Source: Tannockella sp964372125
GTDB taxonomy: Bacteria > Bacillota_I > Bacilli_A > Erysipelotrichales > Coprobacillaceae
Direction of reading: 5' to 3'
Assembly (NCBI GenBank): GCA_964372125.1
Contig: CAYJPL010000004.1
Location: 26,396 to 90,395 of the forward strand
DNA length: 64,000 bases
Both the position numbers and the translations under genes were made by a program. The notes beneath the pieces were generated by a model that saw only the letters and a list, made by a program, of their open reading frames with translations, ran no database searches and was not told where the DNA came from. Shown here piece after piece: positions 1 through 7,890 of this stretch (position 1 is its first letter; each line of letters opens with the position of its first letter).

Positions 1-92
1 GTTCTTTTGCATTAATTATTAAATTATTTATTGATAAGAAAAGACCAAAGAAAAAACAAAAATTAGAAACTGCTACAGGAGGTAATGAATAA
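1..92 (+). CDS. C-terminal end of an ABC transporter permease (partial)
   Basis: Frame 3 is open from the window edge to a TAA at 90-92 and encodes a short hydrophobic stretch followed by a basic tail (IDKKRPKKKQK). The TAA overlaps the ATG of the next permease by one base (TAATG), and the last codons contain that gene's ribosome binding site (AGGAGG). In BMP-type nucleoside transporters two permease genes sit in tandem, so this is inferred to be the end of the first permease. Only about 29 residues are visible, so the family rests on context. Confidence 0.6.
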   Translation, partial: SFALIIKLFIDKKRPKKKQKLETATGGNE

Positions 93-1054
93 TGGATACA
101 TTTTATTTCTTATTTGCGCAAATGTTATTATTTGCAATTCCTTTACTAGTAGTTGCATTAGGTGGTTTATTTAGTGAACGTAGTGGTGTTATCAACATTG
201 CATTAGAAGGTATTATGATTTTCGGGGCTTTTATTGGAATTTTATTCATGTATTTCATGCAAAGCTCAGGAATTATGTCAGGACAACTATTATTAATTAC
301 TTCCTTAATTATTTCTGGAATAGCTGGTGGACTATTTTCTTTATTCCATGCATTTGCAGCAATAAATATGAAAGCAAACCAAACAATTAGTGGTACAGCA
401 TTAAATTTATTTGCACCTGCAATTGGTATCTTTGCCGCAAAATTAATGTTTGGTGGAGTAGATTCTATTCCTTTTGAAAATGAATTTATCATTCAATCAA
501 TTCCAGTTTTATCTGACATTCCGTTTATTGGAGATTTGTTATTTACTAAATTTTATTTAACAACATTCATTGGTATTGGATTACTTATTTTAACAGCGTT
601 TTTCTTATATAAAACAAAAACTGGTCTACGTATACGTGCCTGTGGAGAATACCCTCAAGCTGCAGATGCTGGTGGAATTAGCGTATTTAAAATGAGATAC
701 ATCGGTGTAGTACTTTCAGGTATTTTAGCAGGAGTTGGAGGTTTGATTTATGTAATTCCTATTACTACTGAATTCGATAGTAACGTAGCAGGATATGGTT
801 TCCTTGCACTTGCCGTATTAATTTTTGGTAACTGGAATCCTTGGAGAATCGCAATTTCTGCACTATTCTTTGCAACTGCAAAAACAATATCAGTAACATA
901 TTCATCAATTCCATTTTTACTAGAACTTGGAATTAACCCAATTTATTTCAAACTTCTTCCATATGTTGCAACATTATTATTACTTGCATTCACATCGAAG
1001 AATTCAGCATCTCCAAAAGCTCTTGGAGAACCATATGATAAAGGGAAACGCTAA
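92..1054 (+). CDS. BMP-type nucleoside ABC transporter permease (NupQ/YufQ-like)
   Basis: A 320-residue integral membrane protein with about eight to ten hydrophobic segments. Near the N-terminus is the segment ERSGVINIALEGIM, typical of the permeases that work with BMP-family lipoproteins in purine nucleoside uptake. A conserved cytoplasmic loop, TKTGLRIRACGEYPQAADAG (residues about 182-201), resembles the ATPase-coupling region of this family. It is translationally coupled to the preceding permease by a TAATG overlap and is the last gene of its operon, because a strong terminator overlaps its stop codon. In Listeria a BMP transporter operon also precedes the two M16 peptidase genes, the arrangement seen here. 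The exact substrate is inferred. Confidence 0.88.
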   Translation: MDTFYFLFAQMLLFAIPLLVVALGGLFSERSGVINIALEGIMIFGAFIGILFMYFMQSSGIMSGQLLLITSLIISGIAGGLFSLFHAFAAINMKANQTISGTALNLFAPAIGIFAAKLMFGGVDSIPFENEFIIQSIPVLSDIPFIGDLLFTKFYLTTFIGIGLLILTAFFLYKTKTGLRIRACGEYPQAADAGGISVFKMRYIGVVLSGILAGVGGLIYVIPITTEFDSNVAGYGFLALAVLIFGNWNPWRIAISALFFATAKTISVTYSSIPFLLELGINPIYFKLLPYVATLLLLAFTSKNSASPKALGEPYDKGKR

Positions 1055-1069
1055 GCGTTTCTTTTTTTT
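1043..1069 (+). terminator. Rho-independent terminator of the permease operon
   Basis: GAAACGC-TAA-GCGTTTC (1045-1061) forms a 7-bp stem whose loop is the stop codon of the permease gene; it is followed by eight T residues. Confidence 0.85.
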
Positions 1070-1101
1070 ACATATAGGTATTAAATATATATGATTTTGT
1101 G

Positions 1102-1107
1102 TATAAT
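1102..1107 (+). promoter_or_regulatory. Promoter -10 element for the M16 peptidase pair
   Basis: A perfect TATAAT preceded directly by TG lies 26 bp before the start codon of the first M16 gene. No good -35 is visible. The same TGTATAAT arrangement occurs before tkt, parE and the GNAT gene at 7341. Confidence 0.6.
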
Positions 1108-1133
1108 GAAATGTATGTAAAAAGGAGTAATTT

Positions 1134-2396
1134 ATGAATAAAAAATACACTAAGAATGGATATACATTACATATTATCCCAAGTAAGAAATTTAAGAATA
1201 TTTCTATATCATGTAAACTAGTAAGTAAGCTTACTAAAAAAAATGCAACTAAAAGAACATTATTATCACTTATGTTAACCGCAGGAACAAACCAATTTCC
1301 TTCTACAAGACAATTTAGTGAACATTTAGAAAATATGTACGGTGCAAGGATTTCAAGTAGTATTGGATCAAAAGGACTAGGGCATGTCATACACTTAAGT
1401 AGTGTATGTGTTAATGAAGTGTTTTTACCAACTGATGATAATTTATTTGATAAACAAGTAGAATTATTTAAGCAAGTTTTACTTGAACCTAATATTAAAG
1501 AGGGTTTATTTGATGAATCTGTGTTAAATATTAAGAAAAAAGAACTTAAGGAACGCATAAGAGTAAATAATGATGATAAATTCTCTTATAGTTTTAATAA
1601 ACTATTAGAAATTATGGGGAAAGATCAAACATTAGGTATTTCATCAATTGGCTATTTAGAAGAAATAGATTCTATAACAAATCAAGAATTAGTAGAGTAT
1701 TTTTACGAATGTATAAATACTGATCAAAAACATATTTATGTTGTAGGGGACATAAGCGAAAAACAACTTGCTTGTTTTGATAAGCACTTATCTTTTACAA
1801 ATGAAATACACTCACTTGATACAGTAATTCCATTTAATCAAACTAATATAGATATAAATGAAGTAATTGAAACACAAGAAATAACACAAGCTAAATTAAA
1901 TATGGGCTATAGTATTGATTGTAATTACTTAAATGATGATCACTATGCGTTTACTGTATTTAACGCAATGTTTGGTGGTTTTGCACAGTCTAAACTATTT
2001 AAGGTAGTAAGAGAAAAACATAGTTTATGCTACTATATATCATCAAGTTATGATGCCTTTAATAGTGTAATGATTGTTAGCGCCGGTATTGAAAATGAGG
2101 ATTACAATAAAACTAAAGAATTAGTCAATTTACAACTGTCTGAAATTCAAAATGGAAATATTTTAGAAGAAGAATTAAGTATTGCTAAAAAAATGCTTTC
2201 TAATGCACTTACTAAAGCAAATGATGAAACTAGTAGTATGATTGCTCTTGCTTTTAATCGTGATGTGACAGGTAAAAATGAGACAAATGAAGAATATTTA
2301 AATAAATTAATGGATATAACGATAGAAGATATCATCAGAGTAAGTAATAGTATTAAATTAGATACAATTTTTTTACTAACAGGAGGTAATTATTAA
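1134..2396 (+). CDS. ymfF: M16 family peptidase-like protein without zinc motif (YmfF-like)
   Basis: A 420-residue protein with the M16 (pitrilysin/insulinase) fold. The position where an active member carries HxxEH reads FSEHLENMYGARISSSIG, so the zinc ligands are not present and this subunit should be catalytically inactive. The C-terminal half keeps the family signature region around VVREKHSLCYYISSSY. It is followed by an active-type M16 gene with a one-base TAATG overlap, the standard pairing of inactive and active subunits in this family. In Bacillus the pair is ymfF-ymfH, which sequence databases label EF-P 5-aminopentanol modification-associated. The start is supported by AAAGGAG eight bases upstream. 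Confidence 0.85.
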   Translation: MNKKYTKNGYTLHIIPSKKFKNISISCKLVSKLTKKNATKRTLLSLMLTAGTNQFPSTRQFSEHLENMYGARISSSIGSKGLGHVIHLSSVCVNEVFLPTDDNLFDKQVELFKQVLLEPNIKEGLFDESVLNIKKKELKERIRVNNDDKFSYSFNKLLEIMGKDQTLGISSIGYLEEIDSITNQELVEYFYECINTDQKHIYVVGDISEKQLACFDKHLSFTNEIHSLDTVIPFNQTNIDINEVIETQEITQAKLNMGYSIDCNYLNDDHYAFTVFNAMFGGFAQSKLFKVVREKHSLCYYISSSYDAFNSVMIVSAGIENEDYNKTKELVNLQLSEIQNGNILEEELSIAKKMLSNALTKANDETSSMIALAFNRDVTGKNETNEEYLNKLMDITIEDIIRVSNSIKLDTIFLLTGGNY

Positions 2397-3673
2397 TGGA
2401 AAAGAAATACTTTAAAACACTACAAGAAACATTATATTATCAAAAGTTAGATAACGGTCTACAAGTATACTTACTACAAAAAGAAGGCTTTCAAAAAACA
2501 TATGGGTTATTTTCAACATGCTTTGGTTCTGTTGATACGACTTTTATTCCCATAGGTCAAAAAGAATTTGTACGTGTTGAAGATGGTATTGCGCACTTTT
2601 TAGAACATAAAATGTTCGATACACCGAACGGTGATGCACAGGATCTATTTGCAAATCTTGGGGCAAGTACTAATGCGTTTACTTCATCAAGTCGCACTGC
2701 ATATCAATTCACTACAACATCAAACGAAATGGAATGTGTATCATTATTACTTGATTTCGTACAATCATTAGATATTACTGAAGAGAGCGTAGAAAAAGAA
2801 AAAGGTATTATTGGACAAGAAATTAAAATGTATGATGATGAGCCAGACTGGCGTGTTTATTTTGGTTCTATTGAAAACTTATATGTTAAGCATCCAGTTG
2901 CTGTTGATATTGCTGGTAGTGTCGAAACTGTAAATAATACAACTAAAGAGATGTTGGAAACGTGTTACAATACTTTCTATCACCCAAGCAATATGATGTT
3001 ATTTGTAGTAGGGAACATTGATCCTAAGACTACAATGGATCATATAATAGAAAACCAGAATAATAAACAATTTAAGGAACCAAAACCTATTGTAAAAAAA
3101 GAAGTAATTGAACCGTGCGAAATTGCTATAAAAAAGAAAGTACTAACAATGGATGTAGATATGCCAAAAATAATTATCTCTACAAAAGTAAATGATTACT
3201 TAAGTGATCCTTTAGATAAAATAAAGCGTGAGTTATCATTTTCTTTACTATTTGACTTATTATTTTCAAAAAGTTCTCCATTATATAACAAATGGTTAGA
3301 AGAAGGAATTATTAATAGTTCATTTAGTGCAAGTTTTACTCAAGAAAGAGATTACGCATTTATTCAAATGGGTGGTGACTGTGATAACTATCAACTTGTA
3401 GAAGATACTGTTTTAGATTTTATAAAAACTATTAAAGATTATAAAATAGATATAGATAGTTTTGAGAGAATAAAAAGAAAAAATATTGGTATTTTTATTA
3501 ACTTGTTTAATAGTCCAGAAAGTATTGCAAACATGTTTAGCAGATATTATTTTGAGGGAATACAAGCACTTGAATTGGTAGATATTATCTCTACAGTTAC
3601 AGTTGATGATGTTTATAGTGTGCTTAAATATTTTGATATTGATAAGACATCTGTATTTGTCGTTAAAAAGTAA
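2396..3673 (+). CDS. ymfH: M16 family zinc metallopeptidase (YmfH-like)
   Basis: A 425-residue M16 peptidase. The inverted zinc motif HxxEH is intact (HFLEHKMFD), and the downstream acidic helix that supplies the third ligand is present (EKEKGIIGQEIKMYDDEP). It therefore looks catalytically competent, in contrast to its upstream partner, with which it probably forms a heterodimer. The start overlaps the upstream stop by one base. It ends with tandem stops TAA TAA. ymfI, the reductase gene that follows this pair in Bacillus and completes EF-P modification, is absent here; a structured RNA and ynzC follow. Role in this organism: a cytoplasmic peptidase of unknown substrate. Confidence 0.9.
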   Translation: MEKKYFKTLQETLYYQKLDNGLQVYLLQKEGFQKTYGLFSTCFGSVDTTFIPIGQKEFVRVEDGIAHFLEHKMFDTPNGDAQDLFANLGASTNAFTSSSRTAYQFTTTSNEMECVSLLLDFVQSLDITEESVEKEKGIIGQEIKMYDDEPDWRVYFGSIENLYVKHPVAVDIAGSVETVNNTTKEMLETCYNTFYHPSNMMLFVVGNIDPKTTMDHIIENQNNKQFKEPKPIVKKEVIEPCEIAIKKKVLTMDVDMPKIIISTKVNDYLSDPLDKIKRELSFSLLFDLLFSKSSPLYNKWLEEGIINSSFSASFTQERDYAFIQMGGDCDNYQLVEDTVLDFIKTIKDYKIDIDSFERIKRKNIGIFINLFNSPESIANMFSRYYFEGIQALELVDIISTVTVDDVYSVLKYFDIDKTSVFVVKK

Positions 3674-3683
3674 TAAGATTACT

Positions 3684-3712
3684 TTTATAAATACATAGTT
3701 TTATGATATACT
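3684..3712 (+). promoter_or_regulatory. Extended -10 promoter for the structured RNA
   Basis: TGA-TATACT (3704-3712) is an extended -10 element; the -35 is weak (around 3684-3689). The predicted start, about seven bases downstream, is G3719, exactly the first base of the closing stem of the RNA. Confidence 0.5.
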
Positions 3713-3718
3713 ATACAT

Positions 3719-3863
3719 GCCAGAGGGTATTAAATTTCCACATTTTAGATAAGGGAATCTGATCTAATTACATGGTGTTGAAAACCTATCTTGAATAGGG
3801 ATCCTAAAATGTATTTAAAGATACCCACCTGAATAAATCAGGGATAATCTAAAACCCTTTGGC
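3719..3863 (+). ncRNA. Unassigned structured RNA of about 145 nt, 6S-like architecture
   Basis: The ends pair as a 10-bp closing stem: GCCAGAGGGU (3719-3728) with ACCCUUUGGC (3854-3863), one G-U pair. Inside is a perfect 8-bp stem CAUUUUAG/CUAAAAUG (3741-3748, 3804-3811), a hairpin CCUAU/AUAGG (3785-3799), and on the 3' side a hairpin CCUGA/UCAGG (3828-3842). GGGUA (3725-3729) can instead pair with UACCC (3822-3826), so two folds compete. A closing stem, a central open region with a 3'-side hairpin, and an apical rod is the general layout of 6S RNA. A leader acting on ynzC, which starts 22 bases downstream, is the main alternative. I see no signature of tmRNA, SRP RNA, RNase P or a known riboswitch. 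Confidence 0.5.
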
Positions 3864-3884
3864 GTATTATAAAGGAGATTAATT

Positions 3885-4124
3885 ATGGCCCAAATAGATG
3901 AAAAATTAATTGCACGTATTAATGATCTTGCAAATAAAAAAAAGAGCGGGGAACTAACAACTGAAGAACAACTTGAACAAGATGAACTTCGTCAAGAATA
4001 CTTGAAACAATTCCGTGCTGGATTTAAAAGTCACCTACAGTCAATTAAAGTTGTTGACCCTGAAGGTAACGATGTAACACCAAAAAAGCTAAAAGAAGAA
4101 AAAGAAAAGAAAAAACTTTCATAA
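3885..4124 (+). CDS. ynzC: YnzC/DUF896 family small protein
   Basis: A 79-residue, highly charged, mostly helical protein of the UPF0291/DUF896 family. The helix-turn-helix-like pair of helices (IARINDLANKKKSGELTTEE, then a DELRQEYLKQFRAGFKSHL region) is characteristic. The lysine-rich tail is probably disordered. In Bacillus ynzC lies in the SOS operon beside lexA and just before tkt; here it precedes tkt but lexA, yneA and yneB are absent from the window. AAAGGAG stands nine bases before the ATG. Molecular function is unknown. Confidence 0.85.
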   Translation: MAQIDEKLIARINDLANKKKSGELTTEEQLEQDELRQEYLKQFRAGFKSHLQSIKVVDPEGNDVTPKKLKEEKEKKKLS

Positions 4125-4159
4125 ATATATAAAAACATATTCAAATAGTACATTTTTTG

Positions 4160-4167
4160 TGTATAAT
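4160..4167 (+). promoter_or_regulatory. Promoter -10 element for tkt
   Basis: TGTATAAT, 34 bases upstream of the chosen tkt start. It lies inside the longer open frame that begins at 4159, which argues for the downstream ATG as the real start. Confidence 0.6.
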
Positions 4168-4200
4168 ATGAGTGTGTTTTTTTATTATAAGGAGAAATGT

Positions 4201-6177
4201 ATGGAACTATCAAATTTATCAATTGCAACAATTAGAGCATTAGGGATTGACACTATTAATGGTGCAAATTCTGGACATCCAGGAATGGTTCTTGGATCAG
4301 CGCCAGCTCTATACACATTATTTACAAAAGAGATGAATACGTATCACAAGCATAGTGAATGGTTTAATCGTGACCGTTTTGTATTAGCATCAGGTCATGC
4401 TTCATCATTACTTTATGTGTTATTACATTTATCAAAATTTAAAGTAGAAATTGAAGATTTAAAAAACTTTAGACAATGGCATTCTAAAACACCTGGACAT
4501 CCAGAGTGTGATATAACAGATGGTGTTGATGCATCTTCAGGGCCATTAGGTCAAGGGATTCCTACTGCAGTAGGAATGGCAATGGCAGAAAAGTTTCTAG
4601 CAACAAAATACAACAAAGAAGGGTATGATGTTGTTGACCACTACACATATGCATTATGTGGTGATGGTGATATGCAAGAGGGTGTAACTTACGAAGCCGC
4701 TTCAATTGCTGGACATTTGTCGTTAGGGAAATTGATTGTATTATATGATGCAAACAATATTACTTTAGATGGACCATTAGCTATGTCATTTAGCGAAGAT
4801 GTAAAAAAACGTTACGAAGCAACAGGATGGCAAGTAATTAGTGTTAAAGATGGTAATGACACTGCTGCTATTTTAAAAGCAATTAAAAAGGGAAAAAAAG
4901 AAGCATATAAACCAACATTAATTATTGTTGAAACAATAATTGGATTCGGTTCTAAGAATCAAGGTACAAATAAAGTGCATGGTAATCCTCTTGGTAAAGA
5001 AGATGGTATGCAAGCTAAAAAATCATACGGTATTGATCATGATGAATTCCATGTACCGGCAGAAGTTTATGAAGATTTCGAAAATACTGCGATTAAACGT
5101 GGTAAATCAAGATTTAATAAATGGAATCGTTTAGTTAAAGCATATAAAAATGAATATCCAGAATTAGCTGCTGAATTATTTAATGCAGTAGATGGAAATT
5201 ACACTGTAGATTTAGAAAGTACTTTAGAATCATATAAAGCAGGATTTAGTGATGCAACAAGAAATACTTCTAATGAAATTATTCAAGAAATCGCTAAACA
5301 AGTTCCTACATTTGTATCTGGTACTGCCGACTTAGCATCATCTACAAAAACATTAATCAATGGTGAAGATTCATTTAGTGTAGAAAACTATGCTGGAAGA
5401 AACTTAGTGTTTGGAATTCGTGAATTTGCGATGGTAGCTATCTTAAATGGTATGACACTACATAAAGGTGTACGCGCATCTGCTGGTGGTTTCATGGTAT
5501 TTAGTGATTACTTTAAAGGAGCATTGCGTATGGCTTCATTAATGAAATTACCAATCATTTTACCACTTTCACATGACTCAATTGCGGTCGGTGAAGATGG
5601 ACCAACTCATCAACCAGTTGAACAATTTGCGATGTTACGTTCAATTCCAAATATGCAACTAATTCGTCCTTGTGATGCACACGAAATGACTGCTGCATGG
5701 AAGCTTGCAATCGAATCAAAAGAAACTCCAACTGCATTAATTTTAACTCGTCAAAATGTTACAACATTAGATACAACAAGTTATGATGGTGTTTCAAAAG
5801 GAGCTTACATCGTTGCAAAAGAAGATAACAAAATTGATGCAATCATTATTGCTAGTGGTAGTGAAGTTGGACTTGCAATAGAAGCAAAAGAAGAATTACG
5901 TAAAGAAAATATTGATGTTCGTGTTGTTTCAATGCCTTCAATGGAAATATTTGATAAACAAACTCCAGAATATAAAGAGTCTATTTTACCAAATGAAATT
6001 CGTTCACGTTTATCAATTGAAATGGCATCAAGTTTTGGATGGCATAAATATATTGGTTTAGATGGTAAAGCAATGTCTGTAGATACATTTGGAGCATCTG
6101 CTCCTGCAGATATCGTAATTAAGAATTACGGATTTACTGTTGAAAATGTAATCAAAAACATTAAAGAAATAATCTAA
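4201..6177 (+). CDS. tkt: Transketolase
   Basis: Thiamine diphosphate enzyme of the non-oxidative pentose phosphate pathway, moving two-carbon units between sugar phosphates. The 658-residue length is normal. Visible signatures are NSGHPGMVLGSAP near the N-terminus, the cofactor motif GDGDMQEGVTYEAA, and the second-domain signature SHDSIAVGEDGPTHQPVEQ. The frame is open from 4159, but the ATG at 4201 has AAGGAG nine bases upstream and a -10 element lies between the two candidates, so 4201 is chosen. It follows ynzC as in Bacillus; yneF, usually close behind, is displaced to 18468. Confidence 0.97.
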   Translation: MELSNLSIATIRALGIDTINGANSGHPGMVLGSAPALYTLFTKEMNTYHKHSEWFNRDRFVLASGHASSLLYVLLHLSKFKVEIEDLKNFRQWHSKTPGHPECDITDGVDASSGPLGQGIPTAVGMAMAEKFLATKYNKEGYDVVDHYTYALCGDGDMQEGVTYEAASIAGHLSLGKLIVLYDANNITLDGPLAMSFSEDVKKRYEATGWQVISVKDGNDTAAILKAIKKGKKEAYKPTLIIVETIIGFGSKNQGTNKVHGNPLGKEDGMQAKKSYGIDHDEFHVPAEVYEDFENTAIKRGKSRFNKWNRLVKAYKNEYPELAAELFNAVDGNYTVDLESTLESYKAGFSDATRNTSNEIIQEIAKQVPTFVSGTADLASSTKTLINGEDSFSVENYAGRNLVFGIREFAMVAILNGMTLHKGVRASAGGFMVFSDYFKGALRMASLMKLPIILPLSHDSIAVGEDGPTHQPVEQFAMLRSIPNMQLIRPCDAHEMTAAWKLAIESKETPTALILTRQNVTTLDTTSYDGVSKGAYIVAKEDNKIDAIIIASGSEVGLAIEAKEELRKENIDVRVVSMPSMEIFDKQTPEYKESILPNEIRSRLSIEMASSFGWHKYIGLDGKAMSVDTFGASAPADIVIKNYGFTVENVIKNIKEII

Positions 6178-6190
6178 TAGAAATAGAAGA

Positions 6191-6216
6191 CTTACTTTAA
6201 ATAGTAAGTTTTTTAT
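6191..6216 (+). terminator. Terminator after tkt
   Basis: CTTACT-TTAAAT-AGTAAG (6191-6208) followed by a T-rich tract. Confidence 0.7.
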
Positions 6217-6240
6217 TTTGTATGATAGTTTTATATTATA

Positions 6241-6269
6241 TTGATTATTTTTTACTATTTTGTTATTAT
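6241..6269 (+). promoter_or_regulatory. Promoter of argF
   Basis: TTGATT (6241-6246), a 17-bp spacer, then TATTAT (6264-6269) with TGT immediately before it (extended -10). Confidence 0.6.
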
Positions 6270-6295
6270 ATAAGGAAACAAAAGGGGGAATTCGT

Positions 6296-7279
6296 ATGAA
6301 TTTAAAAGGAAGAAGTTTACTTACACTAGTTGATTATTCAAAAGATGAAATCAGATATTTACTTGATTTAGCTCATGAATTAAAAAGAGAGAAAAATGCA
6401 GGGGTATTAAATCAACGTTTACTTGGCAAAAACATTGTATTATTGTTTGATAAGCCATCTACACGTACACGTTGTGCATTTGAAGTTGCTGCATTTGACC
6501 AAGGAGCATGTGTTACGTTCCTTACAAATTCTCAAATGAATAAAAAAGAATCTTTAGCAGATAGTGCAAGAGTACTTGGAAGAATGTATGATAGTATTGA
6601 ATATCGTGGATTTAGTCAAGATATAGTAGAACAGCTTGCAAAATATTCTAAAGTTCCTGTATATAATGGATTAACTGATGTTGATCATCCAACACAAGTT
6701 TTAGCTGATTTTATGACAGTAGAGGAACATGTAAATAAACCATTAGAACAAGTTAAATTTGTTTTTATGGGCGATCTAAGTGATAACGTATTATATGCGC
6801 TTATGTATGGAGCTGCAATCATGGGTATGGAATTTATCGCAATCGGTCCAAAAGAGTTAGAAGTAGATATAACTGTAATGCAAACAGTAACAGAATTAGC
6901 AAAGAAGTCTGGTGCAAAAATAAAGATTAGTAATGATATTAATGATGTATTAGATGCAGATGTTATCTATACAGATATATGGGTTTCAATGGGTGAAGAT
7001 GAATCATTATATCCAAAACGTGTTGAAGCACTAACACCATATAAAATCACTCGTGAAGTGATGAATAAAACAAATAATCCTAACTGTATTTTCATGCACT
7101 GTTTACCGTCATATCATGACTTTGAAACTGAAGTTGCATTAGATATGAAAGAGCGTCTAGGATTAGATATTCGTGAAGTAGAAGATGAAGTATTTGAAAG
7201 CAAACAGTCTGTAGTATTTGATGAAGCAGAAAACAGAATGCATTCAATTAAAGCAGTACTTGTTGCAACAATGATATAA
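6296..7279 (+). CDS. argF: Ornithine carbamoyltransferase
   Basis: Condenses ornithine and carbamoyl phosphate to citrulline, the sixth step of arginine synthesis. The 327-residue protein has the carbamoyl phosphate loop STRTR (55-59), HPTQ (131-134), the ornithine loop DIWVSMG (ending at 233) and HCLP (268-271). The SMG loop separates it from aspartate carbamoyltransferases. The ATG at 6296 is preceded by AAAGGGGG; an upstream in-frame ATG at 6260 has no ribosome site. It is a single-gene unit with its own promoter and terminator, apart from the other arg genes. A catabolic (arcB) role cannot be excluded by sequence, but no arcA or arcC is nearby and six other arginine genes are. Confidence 0.93.
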   Translation: MNLKGRSLLTLVDYSKDEIRYLLDLAHELKREKNAGVLNQRLLGKNIVLLFDKPSTRTRCAFEVAAFDQGACVTFLTNSQMNKKESLADSARVLGRMYDSIEYRGFSQDIVEQLAKYSKVPVYNGLTDVDHPTQVLADFMTVEEHVNKPLEQVKFVFMGDLSDNVLYALMYGAAIMGMEFIAIGPKELEVDITVMQTVTELAKKSGAKIKISNDINDVLDADVIYTDIWVSMGEDESLYPKRVEALTPYKITREVMNKTNNPNCIFMHCLPSYHDFETEVALDMKERLGLDIREVEDEVFESKQSVVFDEAENRMHSIKAVLVATMI

Positions 7280-7304
7280 AAAGCTACCTAGGTAGCTTTT
7301 TATA
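7278..7304 (+). terminator. Terminator after argF
   Basis: A perfect palindrome centred on CCTAGG (AAAAAGCTACC/GGTAGCTTTTT), ending in a T run. Confidence 0.85.
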
Positions 7305-7312
7305 TTGAAAGA

Positions 7313-7320
7313 TGTATAAT
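7313..7320 (+). promoter_or_regulatory. -10 element before the GNAT gene
   Basis: TGTATAAT, 20 bases upstream of the start codon. Confidence 0.5.
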
Positions 7321-7340
7321 TAATACTAAGGAGGGATTTT

Positions 7341-7874
7341 ATGGAAACAAAAAGACTTATGTTTATTAGACCGACTTTAGATTTCAAATTAGAATATTTA
7401 AAGCTTAGAAATGATTCGTTTTTTTTAGATTATAATCCGATACCACCGGTTCAAGCTGATGAAGTAAGTGTAGAAATTGAACGATTATTAAAAAAGAGAT
7501 ATTGTTATTTTCTTATTGATAAGGATACTAATTCGTTAGTCGGCCAAATTGATGGGACATTTGATTATTTTAGATATCGAGTAAATAGTACATCAGTGAG
7601 TTATTATGTAGGCATTGATTATGCAAGAAAAGGGTATATGCAAGAAGCACTGCAATTTTTCATCAAACATTTATTCTTTGAAGAAAATATGGAGGTAATA
7701 AGTGCTAGGGTATTTAGCTCAAATATACCATCTAGAAACCTATTGGAGAAACTATCATTTCGTTTAGAAGGCACACTAATAGATGCGCTTCGATTGGAAG
7801 ATGGAAGTATAATTGATGATTGTTTATATGCTATTACAAAAGAAGAATATACAAAAAAACAGCCCACATTATAG
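7341..7874 (+). CDS. GNAT family N-acetyltransferase (RimJ/RimL-like)
   Basis: A 177-residue acetyltransferase. The core shows the beta-strand pattern of the RimJ/RimL group: a substrate segment (LVGQIDGTFDYF), a strand SVSYYVGIDYARKGYMQEALQFF-like acetyl-CoA loop, then NIPSRNLLEKLSFRLEGTL near the C-terminus, the usual xxNxxSRxLxEKxGF signature. The acceptor (ribosomal protein N-terminus, amino acid or drug) cannot be told. It stands between argF and the converging argH, sharing a bidirectional terminator with argH. AAGGAGGG precedes the ATG. Confidence 0.85.
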   Translation: METKRLMFIRPTLDFKLEYLKLRNDSFFLDYNPIPPVQADEVSVEIERLLKKRYCYFLIDKDTNSLVGQIDGTFDYFRYRVNSTSVSYYVGIDYARKGYMQEALQFFIKHLFFEENMEVISARVFSSNIPSRNLLEKLSFRLEGTLIDALRLEDGSIIDDCLYAITKEEYTKKQPTL

Positions 7875-7890
7875 AAATGTGTGCTGTTTT
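7855..7890. terminator. Bidirectional terminator between the GNAT gene and argH
   Basis: AAACAGC(C)CACATT pairs with AATGTG(T)GCTGTTT; A and T runs on opposite sides let it stop both converging transcripts. It overlaps both stop codons. Confidence 0.85.

Noticed and set aside
1004..1558. 184-residue minus-strand open frame
   Set aside because: Lies antisense to the permease end and the M16 gene; composition is typical of a shadow frame and there is no ribosome site.
4159..4200. Upstream start for tkt
   Set aside because: The extra codons overlap the -10 element and lack a ribosome site; the ATG at 4201 has AAGGAG.
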